Translations under genes and position numbers: made by a program
Part shown: in pieces, positions 37,604 through 46,217 of the stretch
Position numbering within the stretch: position 1 is the first letter of the stretch
Layout of the letters: the number at the start of each line of letters is the position of its first letter
Assembly (NCBI RefSeq): GCF_052119645.1
Contig: NZ_JBGQOM010000001.1
Coordinates: 186,001 to 250,000, forward strand
Length of the DNA: 64,000 nucleotides
Origin: Paraglaciecola sp030730205
Lineage (GTDB): Bacteria; Pseudomonadota; Gammaproteobacteria; Enterobacterales; Alteromonadaceae
Reading direction: 5' to 3'
The notes under the pieces: generated by a model
The model's database searches: none
What the model saw: only the letters and a program-made list of their open reading frames with translations
What the model was told of the DNA's origin: nothing

Positions 37604-38623
37604 ATGTCTGAAGAATTACTACCTCAAGAAGCCTTGCAAGCCCTAAGAGCAAAGGCGATTTCACAGCCTTTAGTGGACAACATTTACACCGCGGATCCTT
37701 CGGCGCACGTGTTTGATGGCAAGATTTATATTTACCCTTCTCACGACATCGAAGCGGGCATTCCCTTTAATGACAACGGTGATCATTTTGGGATGGAAGA
37801 TTACCATGTGATTTCGATGGACTCACCTGATAGCGTGGCAGTCGACAACGGCGTAGCTCTACACGTTAGAGATGTTCCTTGGGCGGCCAGACAGATGTGG
37901 GCACCTGATGCAGCCAAAAAAGGCGATAAATACTATTTCTATTTTCCCGCCAAAAAAGCGGACGATATATTTCAAATTGGCGTAGCAGTAGGTGATTCGC
38001 CCATCGGCCCCTTTGTGCCACAGCCTGAACCGATACAAGGGAGTTATACTATCGACCCGGCCGTATTCGAAGATGACGATGGTCAGTACTACATGTATTT
38101 TGGTGGCATATGGGGCGGCCAATTACAACACTATCGTAATAATCAATATGATGCGTCTTTGGCTGAGCCTGCAGATGACGAAGCCGCATTAGGGCCAATC
38201 ATTGCGCGTATGACAGACGATATGCTGGAGTTTGCAGAAACTCCCAAAGAGATCGTAATCCTAGATGAAAATGGTGAACCGTTGCTTGCGGGTGACCATG
38301 AGCGTAGATTTTTTGAAGCGTCTTGGATGCATAAATATCAGGGTAAGTACTACTTCTCATACTCAACCGGTAATACCCATTTGTTGTGTTATGCCATTGG
38401 CGATAACCCATATGGGCCCTTTACCTACGCAGGCAAAATTTTAGAGCCTGTGCTTGGCTGGACAACCCATCACTCAATTGCTGAATATGAAGGCCGCTGG
38501 TATTTGTTTTACCATGATTCAAGTTTGTCTGGAGGCATTACCCATTTACGCTCAGTAAAAATGGCCGAAATTACCTACACAGAAGATGGATTTATCAATA
38601 CCTTAATACCTTATCGTGCATAA
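37604..38623 (+). CDS. GH43 family glycoside hydrolase (xylosidase/arabinofuranosidase type), cytoplasmic
   Basis: 339 residues and no signal peptide. The GH43 five-blade propeller residues are visible: general base Asp31 (YTADPSAHVF), pKa-modulating Asp151 (SYTIDPAVFED) and acid Glu238 (RRFFEASWMHK), with the late GWTTHHSIAEYEGRWYLFYH. It probably removes xylose or arabinose from imported xylo-oligosaccharides. Activity within GH43 (beta-xylosidase or alpha-L-arabinofuranosidase) cannot be decided here. It is the second gene after the GPH symporter. Confidence 0.9.
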   Translation: MSEELLPQEALQALRAKAISQPLVDNIYTADPSAHVFDGKIYIYPSHDIEAGIPFNDNGDHFGMEDYHVISMDSPDSVAVDNGVALHVRDVPWAARQMWAPDAAKKGDKYYFYFPAKKADDIFQIGVAVGDSPIGPFVPQPEPIQGSYTIDPAVFEDDDGQYYMYFGGIWGGQLQHYRNNQYDASLAEPADDEAALGPIIARMTDDMLEFAETPKEIVILDENGEPLLAGDHERRFFEASWMHKYQGKYYFSYSTGNTHLLCYAIGDNPYGPFTYAGKILEPVLGWTTHHSIAEYEGRWYLFYHDSSLSGGITHLRSVKMAEITYTEDGFINTLIPYRA

Positions 38624-38631
38624 ACATCTCA

Positions 38632-38661
38632 CAGTGGCCTGATTACCCAATCAGGCCACTG
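38632..38661 (+). terminator. Hairpin after GH43
   Basis: Perfect 13-bp arms CAGTGGCCTGATT / AATCAGGCCACTG around ACCC, eight bases after the stop codon. There is no U-tract, so it may be an mRNA-stabilising stem rather than a full terminator. Confidence 0.6.
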
Positions 38662-38795
38662 CCACCAATCGCACTTACAAAAATTTAATAACTAGCTTAC
38701 AAATAGTCACAATATTCGAATGTGATTAAAGTCCTTACACTCCTCATTTCAACATTGATCATTTAATTACCTTTAACTTAAATAAGAGAGATAAA

Positions 38796-39941
38796 ATGAA
38801 AGCTAAGCACTTCCGCTCGCTCGCTGTAAGCGCCATTACGTGCATGTTACTCAGTGCTTGCAGCAATACCGCAAGCGAAACGCAAACCCCTCAGCTGAGC
38901 TTAAAAGACGCTTTTAACGATAGTTTTTTAATTGGCACTGCGCTGGGCAATGCACAACTTATGCAGCCAAAGCCACTCACCTCGCAATTAGTGCAGCAAC
39001 AATTTAATGCGGTGACCCCCGAAAATGACATGAAATGGGAACGTATTCATCCAAGCCCGAATACCTTTGATTTTGCCGCAGCAGATAATTTAGTCGCCGT
39101 TGCCGAACAAAATAATATGTATATTACCGGCCATACTTTGTTGTGGCACAGCCAAGTACCTGATTGGGTATTTGAAGATGACATGGGACGCGAAGTCAGT
39201 CGCGATGTATTACTATCTCGCTTAAAACATCATATTGATACCGTAGTAGGTCGCTATAAAGGACGTATCCAAAGCTGGGACGTAGTAAATGAAGCGTTAA
39301 ATGAAGACGGCACCATGCGCGAGTCAAAGTGGTACAAAATTCTGGGCCCAGAGATGCTCGAAAAAGCCTTTGAATACGCACATGCTGCTGACCCTGATGC
39401 ACAATTGTATTACAACGATTACAATTTATTTAAACCTGAAAAACGCGCTGGCGCAGTTCGTATCATCAAACAATTACAAGCAAAAGGTTTACGCATTGAT
39501 GGTATTGGCATGCAAGGCCACTACGCCTTCGGCTACCCCGATTTAAACGAAGTGGAAAACTCTATAGTTGCCTATGCGGCCACTGGAGTGAAAGTCATGT
39601 TTACTGAATTAGACGTCTCCGTTTTACCCTTTCCAGAAGAAGCGGAAGCTGGAGCAGATGTGAACCAAAACTTTGCCTTACAAGAAAAACTGAATCCGTT
39701 TATAAACGGTATTAGTGCTGAGGCAGATGCCACCTTGAGCCGCACATATGTGGATTTATTCTCTATTTTCTTACGTCATAAAAAAGACATTAGTCGTGTG
39801 ACCTTTTGGGGCACAGACGATGCAATGACATGGCGTAACGATTGGCCAATGAAAGGTCGCAGTGACTACCCCTTATTGTTTGATCGTCAAAGTCAGCCTA
39901 AGGCAGCCTACTTTAAGGTGCTTGCTTTGGCTGAAAAATAA
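38796..39941 (+). CDS. GH10 endo-1,4-beta-xylanase lipoprotein
   Basis: 381 residues. Lipoprotein signal with lipobox LLSAC (Cys22). The GH10 barrel spans about 36-378: NAVTPENDMKWERIHP, GHTLLWHSQVPDWVF, acid/base Glu166 (WDVVNEALNE), YYNDYNLF, GMQGHYAFGYP and nucleophile Glu271 (VMFTELDVSVLP), then VTFWGTDDAMTWRND. It cuts xylan at the cell surface or in the periplasm, giving oligomers for the GPH symporter. AGAGAG precedes the ATG; it has its own 170-base upstream region. Confidence 0.95.
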   Translation: MKAKHFRSLAVSAITCMLLSACSNTASETQTPQLSLKDAFNDSFLIGTALGNAQLMQPKPLTSQLVQQQFNAVTPENDMKWERIHPSPNTFDFAAADNLVAVAEQNNMYITGHTLLWHSQVPDWVFEDDMGREVSRDVLLSRLKHHIDTVVGRYKGRIQSWDVVNEALNEDGTMRESKWYKILGPEMLEKAFEYAHAADPDAQLYYNDYNLFKPEKRAGAVRIIKQLQAKGLRIDGIGMQGHYAFGYPDLNEVENSIVAYAATGVKVMFTELDVSVLPFPEEAEAGADVNQNFALQEKLNPFINGISAEADATLSRTYVDLFSIFLRHKKDISRVTFWGTDDAMTWRNDWPMKGRSDYPLLFDRQSQPKAAYFKVLALAEK

Positions 39942-39956
39942 GCCATCGATTTGGCC

Positions 39957-39981
39957 GGCCATATAAGCAGTGTATATGGCC
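39957..39981 (+). terminator. Possible terminator after the xylanase gene
   Basis: GGCCATATA / TATATGGCC arms with a 7-base loop, followed by AACTTACTTTATT, a poor U-tract. Confidence 0.5.
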
Positions 39982-40072
39982 AACTTACTTTATTAAAACC
40001 CGCCAATGATGTTGACCTACGTCGCCGCGCAATAAACAATGCCGCAAGTTTGTTGATATTTTGCCAGCCCTA

Positions 40073-41179
40073 ATGAAAAACCAAATAAATCACCGCGCCG
40101 TTCAACATATTGCACGCTGCCTAAAGCAAATAGACAGCCATTTTGCTCACCAAGATTTTTATCAGCAAGCCATTATTGGTTTAGACCATCTCGAGCTAAA
40201 ACAGCGTGTAAGCCACATAATAACGGCATTACACCGATATTTACCCGCAGAGTTTACTCAAGCAGCAGCCATACTCAAACAATTGCCCAATGTGTGGCAA
40301 AACAATGACCCCAACAGCACTATCAGTCGTTTTGCCGCATGGCCACTCATTGACTACGCCAGTGTATATGGCCTAAGCCATCCACACATTGCCTTAGACC
40401 TGCTTAAAACCTTGACTCATTTGTTCAGTGCTGAGTTTGCCATTCGTCCTTTTATCATTGAACATCCCGACTACTGCCACAGTCAGTTTACGCTTTGGCT
40501 GAAACATGAAGATGAACACGTACGCAGATTAGTTTCGGAAGGAACTCGTCCACGTCTACCTTGGGGCATGCAGCTCAAGGATTTTATGTACAATCCACAG
40601 GCTAATTTGCCCTTTTTAACCGCTTTGAAAGAAGATGAAAGCATGTATGTCAGGCGTTCGGTAGCCAATCATCTAAATGACATCAGCAAAGACAACCCTG
40701 AGGTAGTAGTTAATATTTGCCAAAGCTGGCTGGGCAATGCTAGCAACAATGACAAGGTACATTGGATAATTAAACATGCGACGCGTAGTTTGGTTAAAGC
40801 CGGCGACCAAAAGATATTAAATTTATTAGGCTACCCCTCGCACACCCAACTCGCACCAATTAAATTAACGCTCCCAAAAGAAAAACTGCACCTAGGTGAC
40901 TCTCTTGAATTTCAATTTGAGCTTGGCTCCACCAGCAACAAAGCACAAAATATAGTGGTTGATTTTGCCATTCATTTCGTTAAAGCAAAGGGCCAACGCC
41001 AAGCCAAAGTATTTAAATTAAGGTCACTTACTCTCGCACCTAACACCACTATCTCCCTACAAAAACGCCACAACATAAAACCCATCTCCACACGGCGATA
41101 TTATGCGGGCACCCACATGTTAGAAATCTTAATAAATGGCCAGTCACTCGCTAGTAAGGAGTTTGAACTCAAGGTGTAA
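40073..41179 (+). CDS. AlkC-like DNA alkylation repair protein
   Basis: The ATG at 40073 (MKNQINHRAVQHIARCL) gives 368 residues; a TTG 12 bases earlier is possible. HEAT-like helical repeats run through about residue 255, with the AlkC/AlkD segment HVRRLVSEGTRPRLPWG and YVRRSVANHLNDISKDNP. The last 110 residues (KLTLPKEKLHLGDSLEFQF ... AGTHMLEILINGQSLASKEF) look like an Ig-like beta-sandwich, as in Pseudomonas AlkC. The family removes alkylated bases such as 3-methyladenine. Confidence 0.85.
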   Translation: MKNQINHRAVQHIARCLKQIDSHFAHQDFYQQAIIGLDHLELKQRVSHIITALHRYLPAEFTQAAAILKQLPNVWQNNDPNSTISRFAAWPLIDYASVYGLSHPHIALDLLKTLTHLFSAEFAIRPFIIEHPDYCHSQFTLWLKHEDEHVRRLVSEGTRPRLPWGMQLKDFMYNPQANLPFLTALKEDESMYVRRSVANHLNDISKDNPEVVVNICQSWLGNASNNDKVHWIIKHATRSLVKAGDQKILNLLGYPSHTQLAPIKLTLPKEKLHLGDSLEFQFELGSTSNKAQNIVVDFAIHFVKAKGQRQAKVFKLRSLTLAPNTTISLQKRHNIKPISTRRYYAGTHMLEILINGQSLASKEFELKV

Positions 41180-41306
41180 ATTAGCACTAAAAAACTTAGG
41201 GTTCAGACCAATCTGCGCCATCGCGATATTCTTTTTACTCAGTAAGCGAAAGATGCCTTAAACGCCTAATTACAATCCCTATCTCCCTTCTTCTTACCTT
41301 AAGCGC

Positions 41307-41738
41307 TTACGTTTTTTGCATCTCACCTTGGATGGTCACCAGTAACGTCCGCGAGCCCCCATGGTTGCGATGTTCACATAAATAGATACCTTGCCAAATG
41401 CCCATATTTAATCGCCCTGATGTTAGAGGAATGGTGACGCTTGCACCTAATATACTGCTTTTTAAATGCGCAGGCATATCATCACTGCCCTCATCGACAT
41501 GCTGATAGTACGGCTCATCTTCAGGCACGGCATGATTAAAGTAGCGCTCAAAATCACCGCGTACTGTTGGGTCCGCATTTTCATTGATAGTCAAAGAGGC
41601 CGAGGTATGTTTAATAAAGACGTGTAGTAAACCAATGGCCACAGTTCTCAGTTCAGGTAATTGTGTCATCACCTCTTGTGTAATTAAGTGAAACCCTCTT
41701 CTTTTGGGGCCGAGTCTTATTTCTTTTTGCAACCACAT
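41307..41738 (-). CDS. yjbQ: YjbQ (UPF0047) family protein
   Basis: 143 residues, the usual length. Recognised from IGLLHVFIKHTSASLTINENAD, DDMPAHLKSSILGASVTIPL and WQGIYLCEHRNHGGSR, including the conserved His residues. Some members have weak thiamine-phosphate synthase activity in vitro; the real role is unclear. GGTGGAG precedes the ATG. It is convergent with the AlkC-like gene. Confidence 0.92.
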   Translation of the reverse strand: MWLQKEIRLGPKRRGFHLITQEVMTQLPELRTVAIGLLHVFIKHTSASLTINENADPTVRGDFERYFNHAVPEDEPYYQHVDEGSDDMPAHLKSSILGASVTIPLTSGRLNMGIWQGIYLCEHRNHGGSRTLLVTIQGEMQKT

Positions 41739-41956
41739 ATACTACTCCACCTTCGATCACTGAGCCTTAGGGTAACACCGTTTAATAGTGCTGCTACATG
41801 CAGATTTTTTAAAGAATGTCTCCTTGTACAATCTTAGTATCGGTAATATTCACACTTAGTTCTAGCTCATTTCACTTGAATATTTGCTCGTTAATTTAAA
41901 GCGCTATAAGCTAGAATATCACCTACAACACTTGACTAGAATTGCCTGAGAGCCAC

Positions 41957-43069
41957 ATGCATCCTTCAATAAAACCCGCTAATCCCAATTTTTCTTCTGG
42001 CCCTTGTGCTAAGCGCCCAGGTTATGATGTCAGTCAGCTTGATTTAAGCGTTTTGGGCCGTTCTCATCGTGCGCCCATTGGCAAAAAAGCCTTAGAAAAA
42101 GCCTGTTTAGATACCGCCCGCATTTTGGGTTTGCCAGCAGGTTATCGTGTTGCGGTGGTGCCTGCTTCAGACACCGGAGCCATGGAAATGGCCATGTGGT
42201 CGATGCTCGGACAACGCCCAGTTGATGTGGTGTATTGGGAGTCTTTTGGACAAGGTTGGGCCACCGACATTAACAAACAATTAAAGCTCGACAATGTGCG
42301 TACCTTTTATGCTGACTATGGTCAGCTACCCGATTTAGCGAAGGTAAACACTGACCACGATGTGGTATTTACATGGAACGGTACGACTTCGGGTGTCAAA
42401 GTACCCAATGCTGATTGGATAGCGGATGATCGCCAAGGCCTGACCTTTTGTGATGCCACCTCAGCGGTATTTGCTCAAGACATGGATTGGGCAAAACTGG
42501 ATGTGATTACCTATAGTTGGCAAAAAGTATTGGGCGGTGAAGGCGGCCATGGCATGCTGATATTGAGCCCTCGTGCGGTTGAACGGCTTGAGAGCTATAC
42601 CCCAAACTGGCCGTTGCCTAAGATATTCCGTATGACCAGCGGCGGCAAATTAATTGAAGACTTATTCTTAGGCGCAACCATTAACACCCCGTCAATGTTA
42701 TGCGTTGTGGATTATCTTGATGCATTACAGTGGGTCGAATCTATTGGCGGCGTAGCCGCCACCATCGCGCGCAGTAAACAAAATTTAGCCAGTTTAGAAA
42801 CCTTTATTGAAGCCCGTGACTGGATCGATTTTTTAGCTTCAGACGAAAGTATACGTTCAAACACGAGCGTGTGTTTACGCTTAAATTTAGCGCCTGAGCA
42901 AGTAAAGGCTTTAATTAAATTACTTGAGCAACATGAGGTGGCATTTGATATCAGCCCCTATCGTGATGCGCCCGCGGGCTTGCGCATTTGGTGCGGTGCC
43001 ACAATAGAAAATAATGACATTGAAGCCTTGTTACCTTGGTTAGACTGGGCTTATCAACAAGTAAAATAA
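41957..43069 (+). CDS. serC: Phosphoserine aminotransferase (SerC-2 type)
   Basis: The ATG at 41957 (MHPSIKPANPNFSSGPCAKR) is chosen over a TTG 15 bases upstream, with GAGAG before it. 370 residues. FSSGPCAKRPGY, LGRSHRAPIGKKAL, FTWNGTTSGVKVP, FCDATSAVFAQDMDW and the PLP-binding Lys in YSWQKVLGGEGGHGML match the alternative SerC type common in alphaproteobacteria and methanogens rather than E. coli SerC. It catalyses the transamination step of serine synthesis. A stand-alone gene. Confidence 0.88.
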   Translation: MHPSIKPANPNFSSGPCAKRPGYDVSQLDLSVLGRSHRAPIGKKALEKACLDTARILGLPAGYRVAVVPASDTGAMEMAMWSMLGQRPVDVVYWESFGQGWATDINKQLKLDNVRTFYADYGQLPDLAKVNTDHDVVFTWNGTTSGVKVPNADWIADDRQGLTFCDATSAVFAQDMDWAKLDVITYSWQKVLGGEGGHGMLILSPRAVERLESYTPNWPLPKIFRMTSGGKLIEDLFLGATINTPSMLCVVDYLDALQWVESIGGVAATIARSKQNLASLETFIEARDWIDFLASDESIRSNTSVCLRLNLAPEQVKALIKLLEQHEVAFDISPYRDAPAGLRIWCGATIENNDIEALLPWLDWAYQQVK

Positions 43070-43083
43070 ACTAAGTGCTTTGG

Positions 43084-43107
43084 AGTGGTCGGCCTATGTC
43101 GACCACT
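43084..43107. terminator. Hairpin between convergent serC and DASS transporter genes
   Basis: AGTGGTCG / CGACCACT arms with an 8-base loop between the two stop codons; U-tracts are poor on both sides. Confidence 0.5.
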
Positions 43108-43116
43108 TCGAATTGC

Positions 43117-44622
43117 CTAAGAAAAAATATACGGTGACCACCACACTGTTGCGGCCGTTAGCAGTGCCATGCCGATCATATTTAATAACACGCCCACTTT
43201 CACCATTTGCGGAATGGTTAATTTGCCTGAGGCAAACACAATCGCATTAGGTGCGGTGGCAACAGGCAACATAAAAGCACAGCTTGCTGCAAGTGTAATG
43301 GGGATACACAGCAACAAAGGCGATATATCAAGTTGTAAAGCAACGGCGGCCATAACCGGTAAAAAAGTGGCAGTGGTGGCTAGATTACTGGTTAGCTCTG
43401 TTAAAAATATCACTACGCCAGTAGCGGCGATAATTAAAGTCAGTATGCCAAAACTCCCCAAGGGCATTAAACTCTCACCCAGCCACTGCGCTAAACCAGA
43501 AGAAGACACACTGGCAGCTAAACTCAATCCACCGCCAAATAAAATCAATACTCCCCAAGGTAATTGGTGAGTTTGCTCCCAGGTCATGAGTTTTTCAAAA
43601 GGGCTAGGTTGAGAATGACCTGAACGGACGGGCACTCCGCCATTTGGGATCACAAACAATAAAATCGCTGCCGTCATTACAATACCCGGATCACTCAAAT
43701 AATCGATGTTGAACCAGGTTGCTAACGGCCGGCGCATGATCCAAAACACAATGACTAAACAAAAAAGGATGGCCACACGCTTCTCTGGCTTCGTGATAAC
43801 GCCTAATTCTCGTCTCAAGGCTTGGATGTGGTTTTGAGTTTGCTGGCTGGCGGGGATATCCACTTTAAACACCACTCGCGTTAACAACACCCAAGTGATG
43901 GGTAACATGCAACACATAATCGGCACGCCCAAAGCCATCCATCTTGCAAACGACATTTCGATGCCGTAGTTATCTTGAATAAAGGCAGCTAACAAAGCAT
44001 TAGGTGGTGTTCCGACTAAAGTAGACATACCGCCTATAGTGGCGGCATAAGCCAAACCTAACAACATCGCCACTTGAAAGGCGCCTTTGCGTTTAGCACT
44101 TAAGCCTTCAATGTTATCAGCAATGACGGTCGTAACCGATAAGGCAATAGGCAGCAACATCATGGTAGTCGAGGTATTGGTCATCCACATGGATAACAGT
44201 GCCGCCACCAGCATAAATCCCCCAATTAAACGTTTTCCGTTAGTACCGGTCACGCTCAAAATACTCAGCGCTATGCGTTTATGTAAGTTCCAGCGCTCTA
44301 CCGCCAACGCTAACAAAAAAGCACCTAAAAACAGGAAGATAATCGGATTAGCATAGCCTGATGTTGCATCTTTAAGACTGGCAATACCTAACATAGGAAA
44401 GGCGACGATGGGTAAAAGTGCGGTCGCAGGAACAGGAATAGCTTCTGTTGCCCACCAAATGGCCATCCATAAGCTTACCGCCGCGGTATACCAAGCGGCT
44501 TGACTCATGGTTTGCTGAGGAATAAGAATAAAGAGCAAAAAAACCAAGGGGCCGAGAATCAAACCGATGTCTTGATAGCGCCCTCTCTCACGGTTAGTTG
44601 AGCGAATGATTTGATCTTGCAT
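43117..44622 (-). CDS. DASS (SLC13) family anion:sodium symporter
   Basis: 501 residues, about eleven to twelve membrane helices. Two SNT-type motifs that bind sodium and carboxylate are seen: SMWMTNTSTTMMLLPIALS and LTELTSNLATTATFLPVMA. Also ANPIIFLFLGAFLLALAVE and TLVGTPPNALLAAF. The family imports di- and tricarboxylates or sulphate; the substrate cannot be told. GGTGA precedes the ATG. Confidence 0.9.
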   Translation of the reverse strand: MQDQIIRSTNRERGRYQDIGLILGPLVFLLFILIPQQTMSQAAWYTAAVSLWMAIWWATEAIPVPATALLPIVAFPMLGIASLKDATSGYANPIIFLFLGAFLLALAVERWNLHKRIALSILSVTGTNGKRLIGGFMLVAALLSMWMTNTSTTMMLLPIALSVTTVIADNIEGLSAKRKGAFQVAMLLGLAYAATIGGMSTLVGTPPNALLAAFIQDNYGIEMSFARWMALGVPIMCCMLPITWVLLTRVVFKVDIPASQQTQNHIQALRRELGVITKPEKRVAILFCLVIVFWIMRRPLATWFNIDYLSDPGIVMTAAILLFVIPNGGVPVRSGHSQPSPFEKLMTWEQTHQLPWGVLILFGGGLSLAASVSSSGLAQWLGESLMPLGSFGILTLIIAATGVVIFLTELTSNLATTATFLPVMAAVALQLDISPLLLCIPITLAASCAFMLPVATAPNAIVFASGKLTIPQMVKVGVLLNMIGMALLTAATVWWSPYIFS

Positions 44623-44729
44623 TGTTTAAATCACCATAAGCAAAAGGTAATGCATGCTTGAAATGTATATTGAGCATAACATGCAAAAGTGCCTTAGGCG
44701 CTATTGATGCCTGTCATTAAACGCTGAAC

Positions 44730-45950
44730 TCATTCATTATCTAAGGCGGCCTTAACATCATAGGCATATATAGTGTGCAATTGTTTAGCTGCTAACACAG
44801 AACTTATATTTGCGGCAGATAAGCCTGCTAATACCTTAAGCTTTACCCGGCTTACCCCATCACTCATATGATATAAGGCTGCATTTTGGCGGGCTTTTAA
44901 CTGAATTTTACCCGTTCGCTTAAGGCGAGCAGCTTGATACGTTTGTAGGGCAAGCTCACTGTTTGGATATTTTTTTAACAGACCTGCCAACATATAGGCA
45001 TCTTCAATTGCCATTGCGGCTCCTTGGGCTAAAAACGGCAACATCGGATGACATGCATCACCCAACAAGGTGACATTTTTATCTGTCCACGTTGTCAGCG
45101 GGTCGCGGTCATGTAAGGCCCAAACAAAGGTTTTTTGGGTGGCGGCCAGAATTTCTTGCACCTCAGGATGCCAATCACTAAACAATGAACGAAGTGTTGC
45201 TATATCACCCTCTTGGGTCCAAGATTCTTGCTGCCACTTGCTGCGTTCTTCAACAGCAACAAAATTAACCAGAGCGCCACCTCGCAGATAGTAGCTCACA
45301 AAATGTTTACCCGGACCAACCCAAAGATTCGCATTCGGCTCTACCAAGTTTGCTGGCAAATCACTTGTTTTTACCGTCCCGCGCCACGCCACTTGCCCAG
45401 TAAACCTAGCCTGAGAATCCAGACCCGCATTTGCCAATAAAGTCGCCTGCACATTTGAATGAATACCATCGGCACCAACCACTAAGTCATAGGCGGCTAC
45501 GTCACCATTGGCTAAAATCAACCTTACTGCGTCGCTGTCATTTTGCTGAACGTAAGTCGTAATGACACTGCCTAATTTGATACTAATTTGCAGTTGCTGG
45601 CAGGCGTTGAGTAACACCTTGTGTAGATCAGCGCGGTGCACATGCCAATACTCAGCACCAAACTGGCGTAAACAGGCCTTCCCTAACGGCACTGAAAAGT
45701 ACCTTTTACCACTATTAAAGTGACGCATCACAGCGTTTTCTGGACTAAACGCGTATCGAGACAACGATTCAGCCACACCAAGTTGATGCAATACGTGCAT
45801 GGCGTTTGGGCTTAATTGTAAGCCTGCACCGACTTCAGAAAGGGTTGAAGCTTGTTCATAAACAGTGACATTAAAACCCTGTTTAACCAGTGCTAAGGCA
45901 CAACTTAAGCCGCCAATTCCAGCCCCAACAACGGCAATGTTCTTAATCAC
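44730..45950 (-). CDS. FAD-dependent monooxygenase (salicylate hydroxylase-like)
   Basis: 406 residues from a GTG with AAGGTGAG upstream. Dinucleotide-binding GxGxxG motif (VVGAGIGGLSCALALV), VGAGLQLSPNAMHVL, DLVVGADGIHSNVQ (DG motif) and GDACHPMLPFLAQGAAMAIED (FAD ribityl site). This is a class A aromatic hydroxylase (PHBH fold). Its aromatic substrate is unknown; UbiH-type quinone hydroxylation is less likely given the GAGLQLSPN motif. Confidence 0.88.
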   Translation of the reverse strand: MIKNIAVVGAGIGGLSCALALVKQGFNVTVYEQASTLSEVGAGLQLSPNAMHVLHQLGVAESLSRYAFSPENAVMRHFNSGKRYFSVPLGKACLRQFGAEYWHVHRADLHKVLLNACQQLQISIKLGSVITTYVQQNDSDAVRLILANGDVAAYDLVVGADGIHSNVQATLLANAGLDSQARFTGQVAWRGTVKTSDLPANLVEPNANLWVGPGKHFVSYYLRGGALVNFVAVEERSKWQQESWTQEGDIATLRSLFSDWHPEVQEILAATQKTFVWALHDRDPLTTWTDKNVTLLGDACHPMLPFLAQGAAMAIEDAYMLAGLLKKYPNSELALQTYQAARLKRTGKIQLKARQNAALYHMSDGVSRVKLKVLAGLSAANISSVLAAKQLHTIYAYDVKAALDNE

Positions 45951-46159
45951 GTGCTCACCTTAGGTGCATGAAAATCATGCTGTATTTCAAATAATTAGTA
46001 CCAAAAAACTATCACAATTATAAATCACATTTAATTTTGACAATTATCAATATACACATAGTCTTAATGAATAGCGCAATGATGTTGACTTCAAGTGCAA
46101 CTTGGAACACATCTTATCCAGAATCTCTTCGCAGCACTATATCTTGTATGGTTAAAAAC

Positions 46160-46186
46160 TAAGGTATAACTAGTGTGCGCCGATAA
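46160..46186 (+). promoter_or_regulatory. Sigma-28 (FliA) promoter of the PAS chemoreceptor
   Basis: TAAGGTAT-N11-GCCGATAA: the -10 is an exact match to GCCGATAA and the -35 matches TAAAGTTT at 6 of 8 positions with the right spacing. It overlaps the longest frame, showing that translation starts downstream at 46218. Confidence 0.85.
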
Positions 46187-46217
46187 AAAATCATCTAACG
46201 ACAGTGGGAATACTTGC

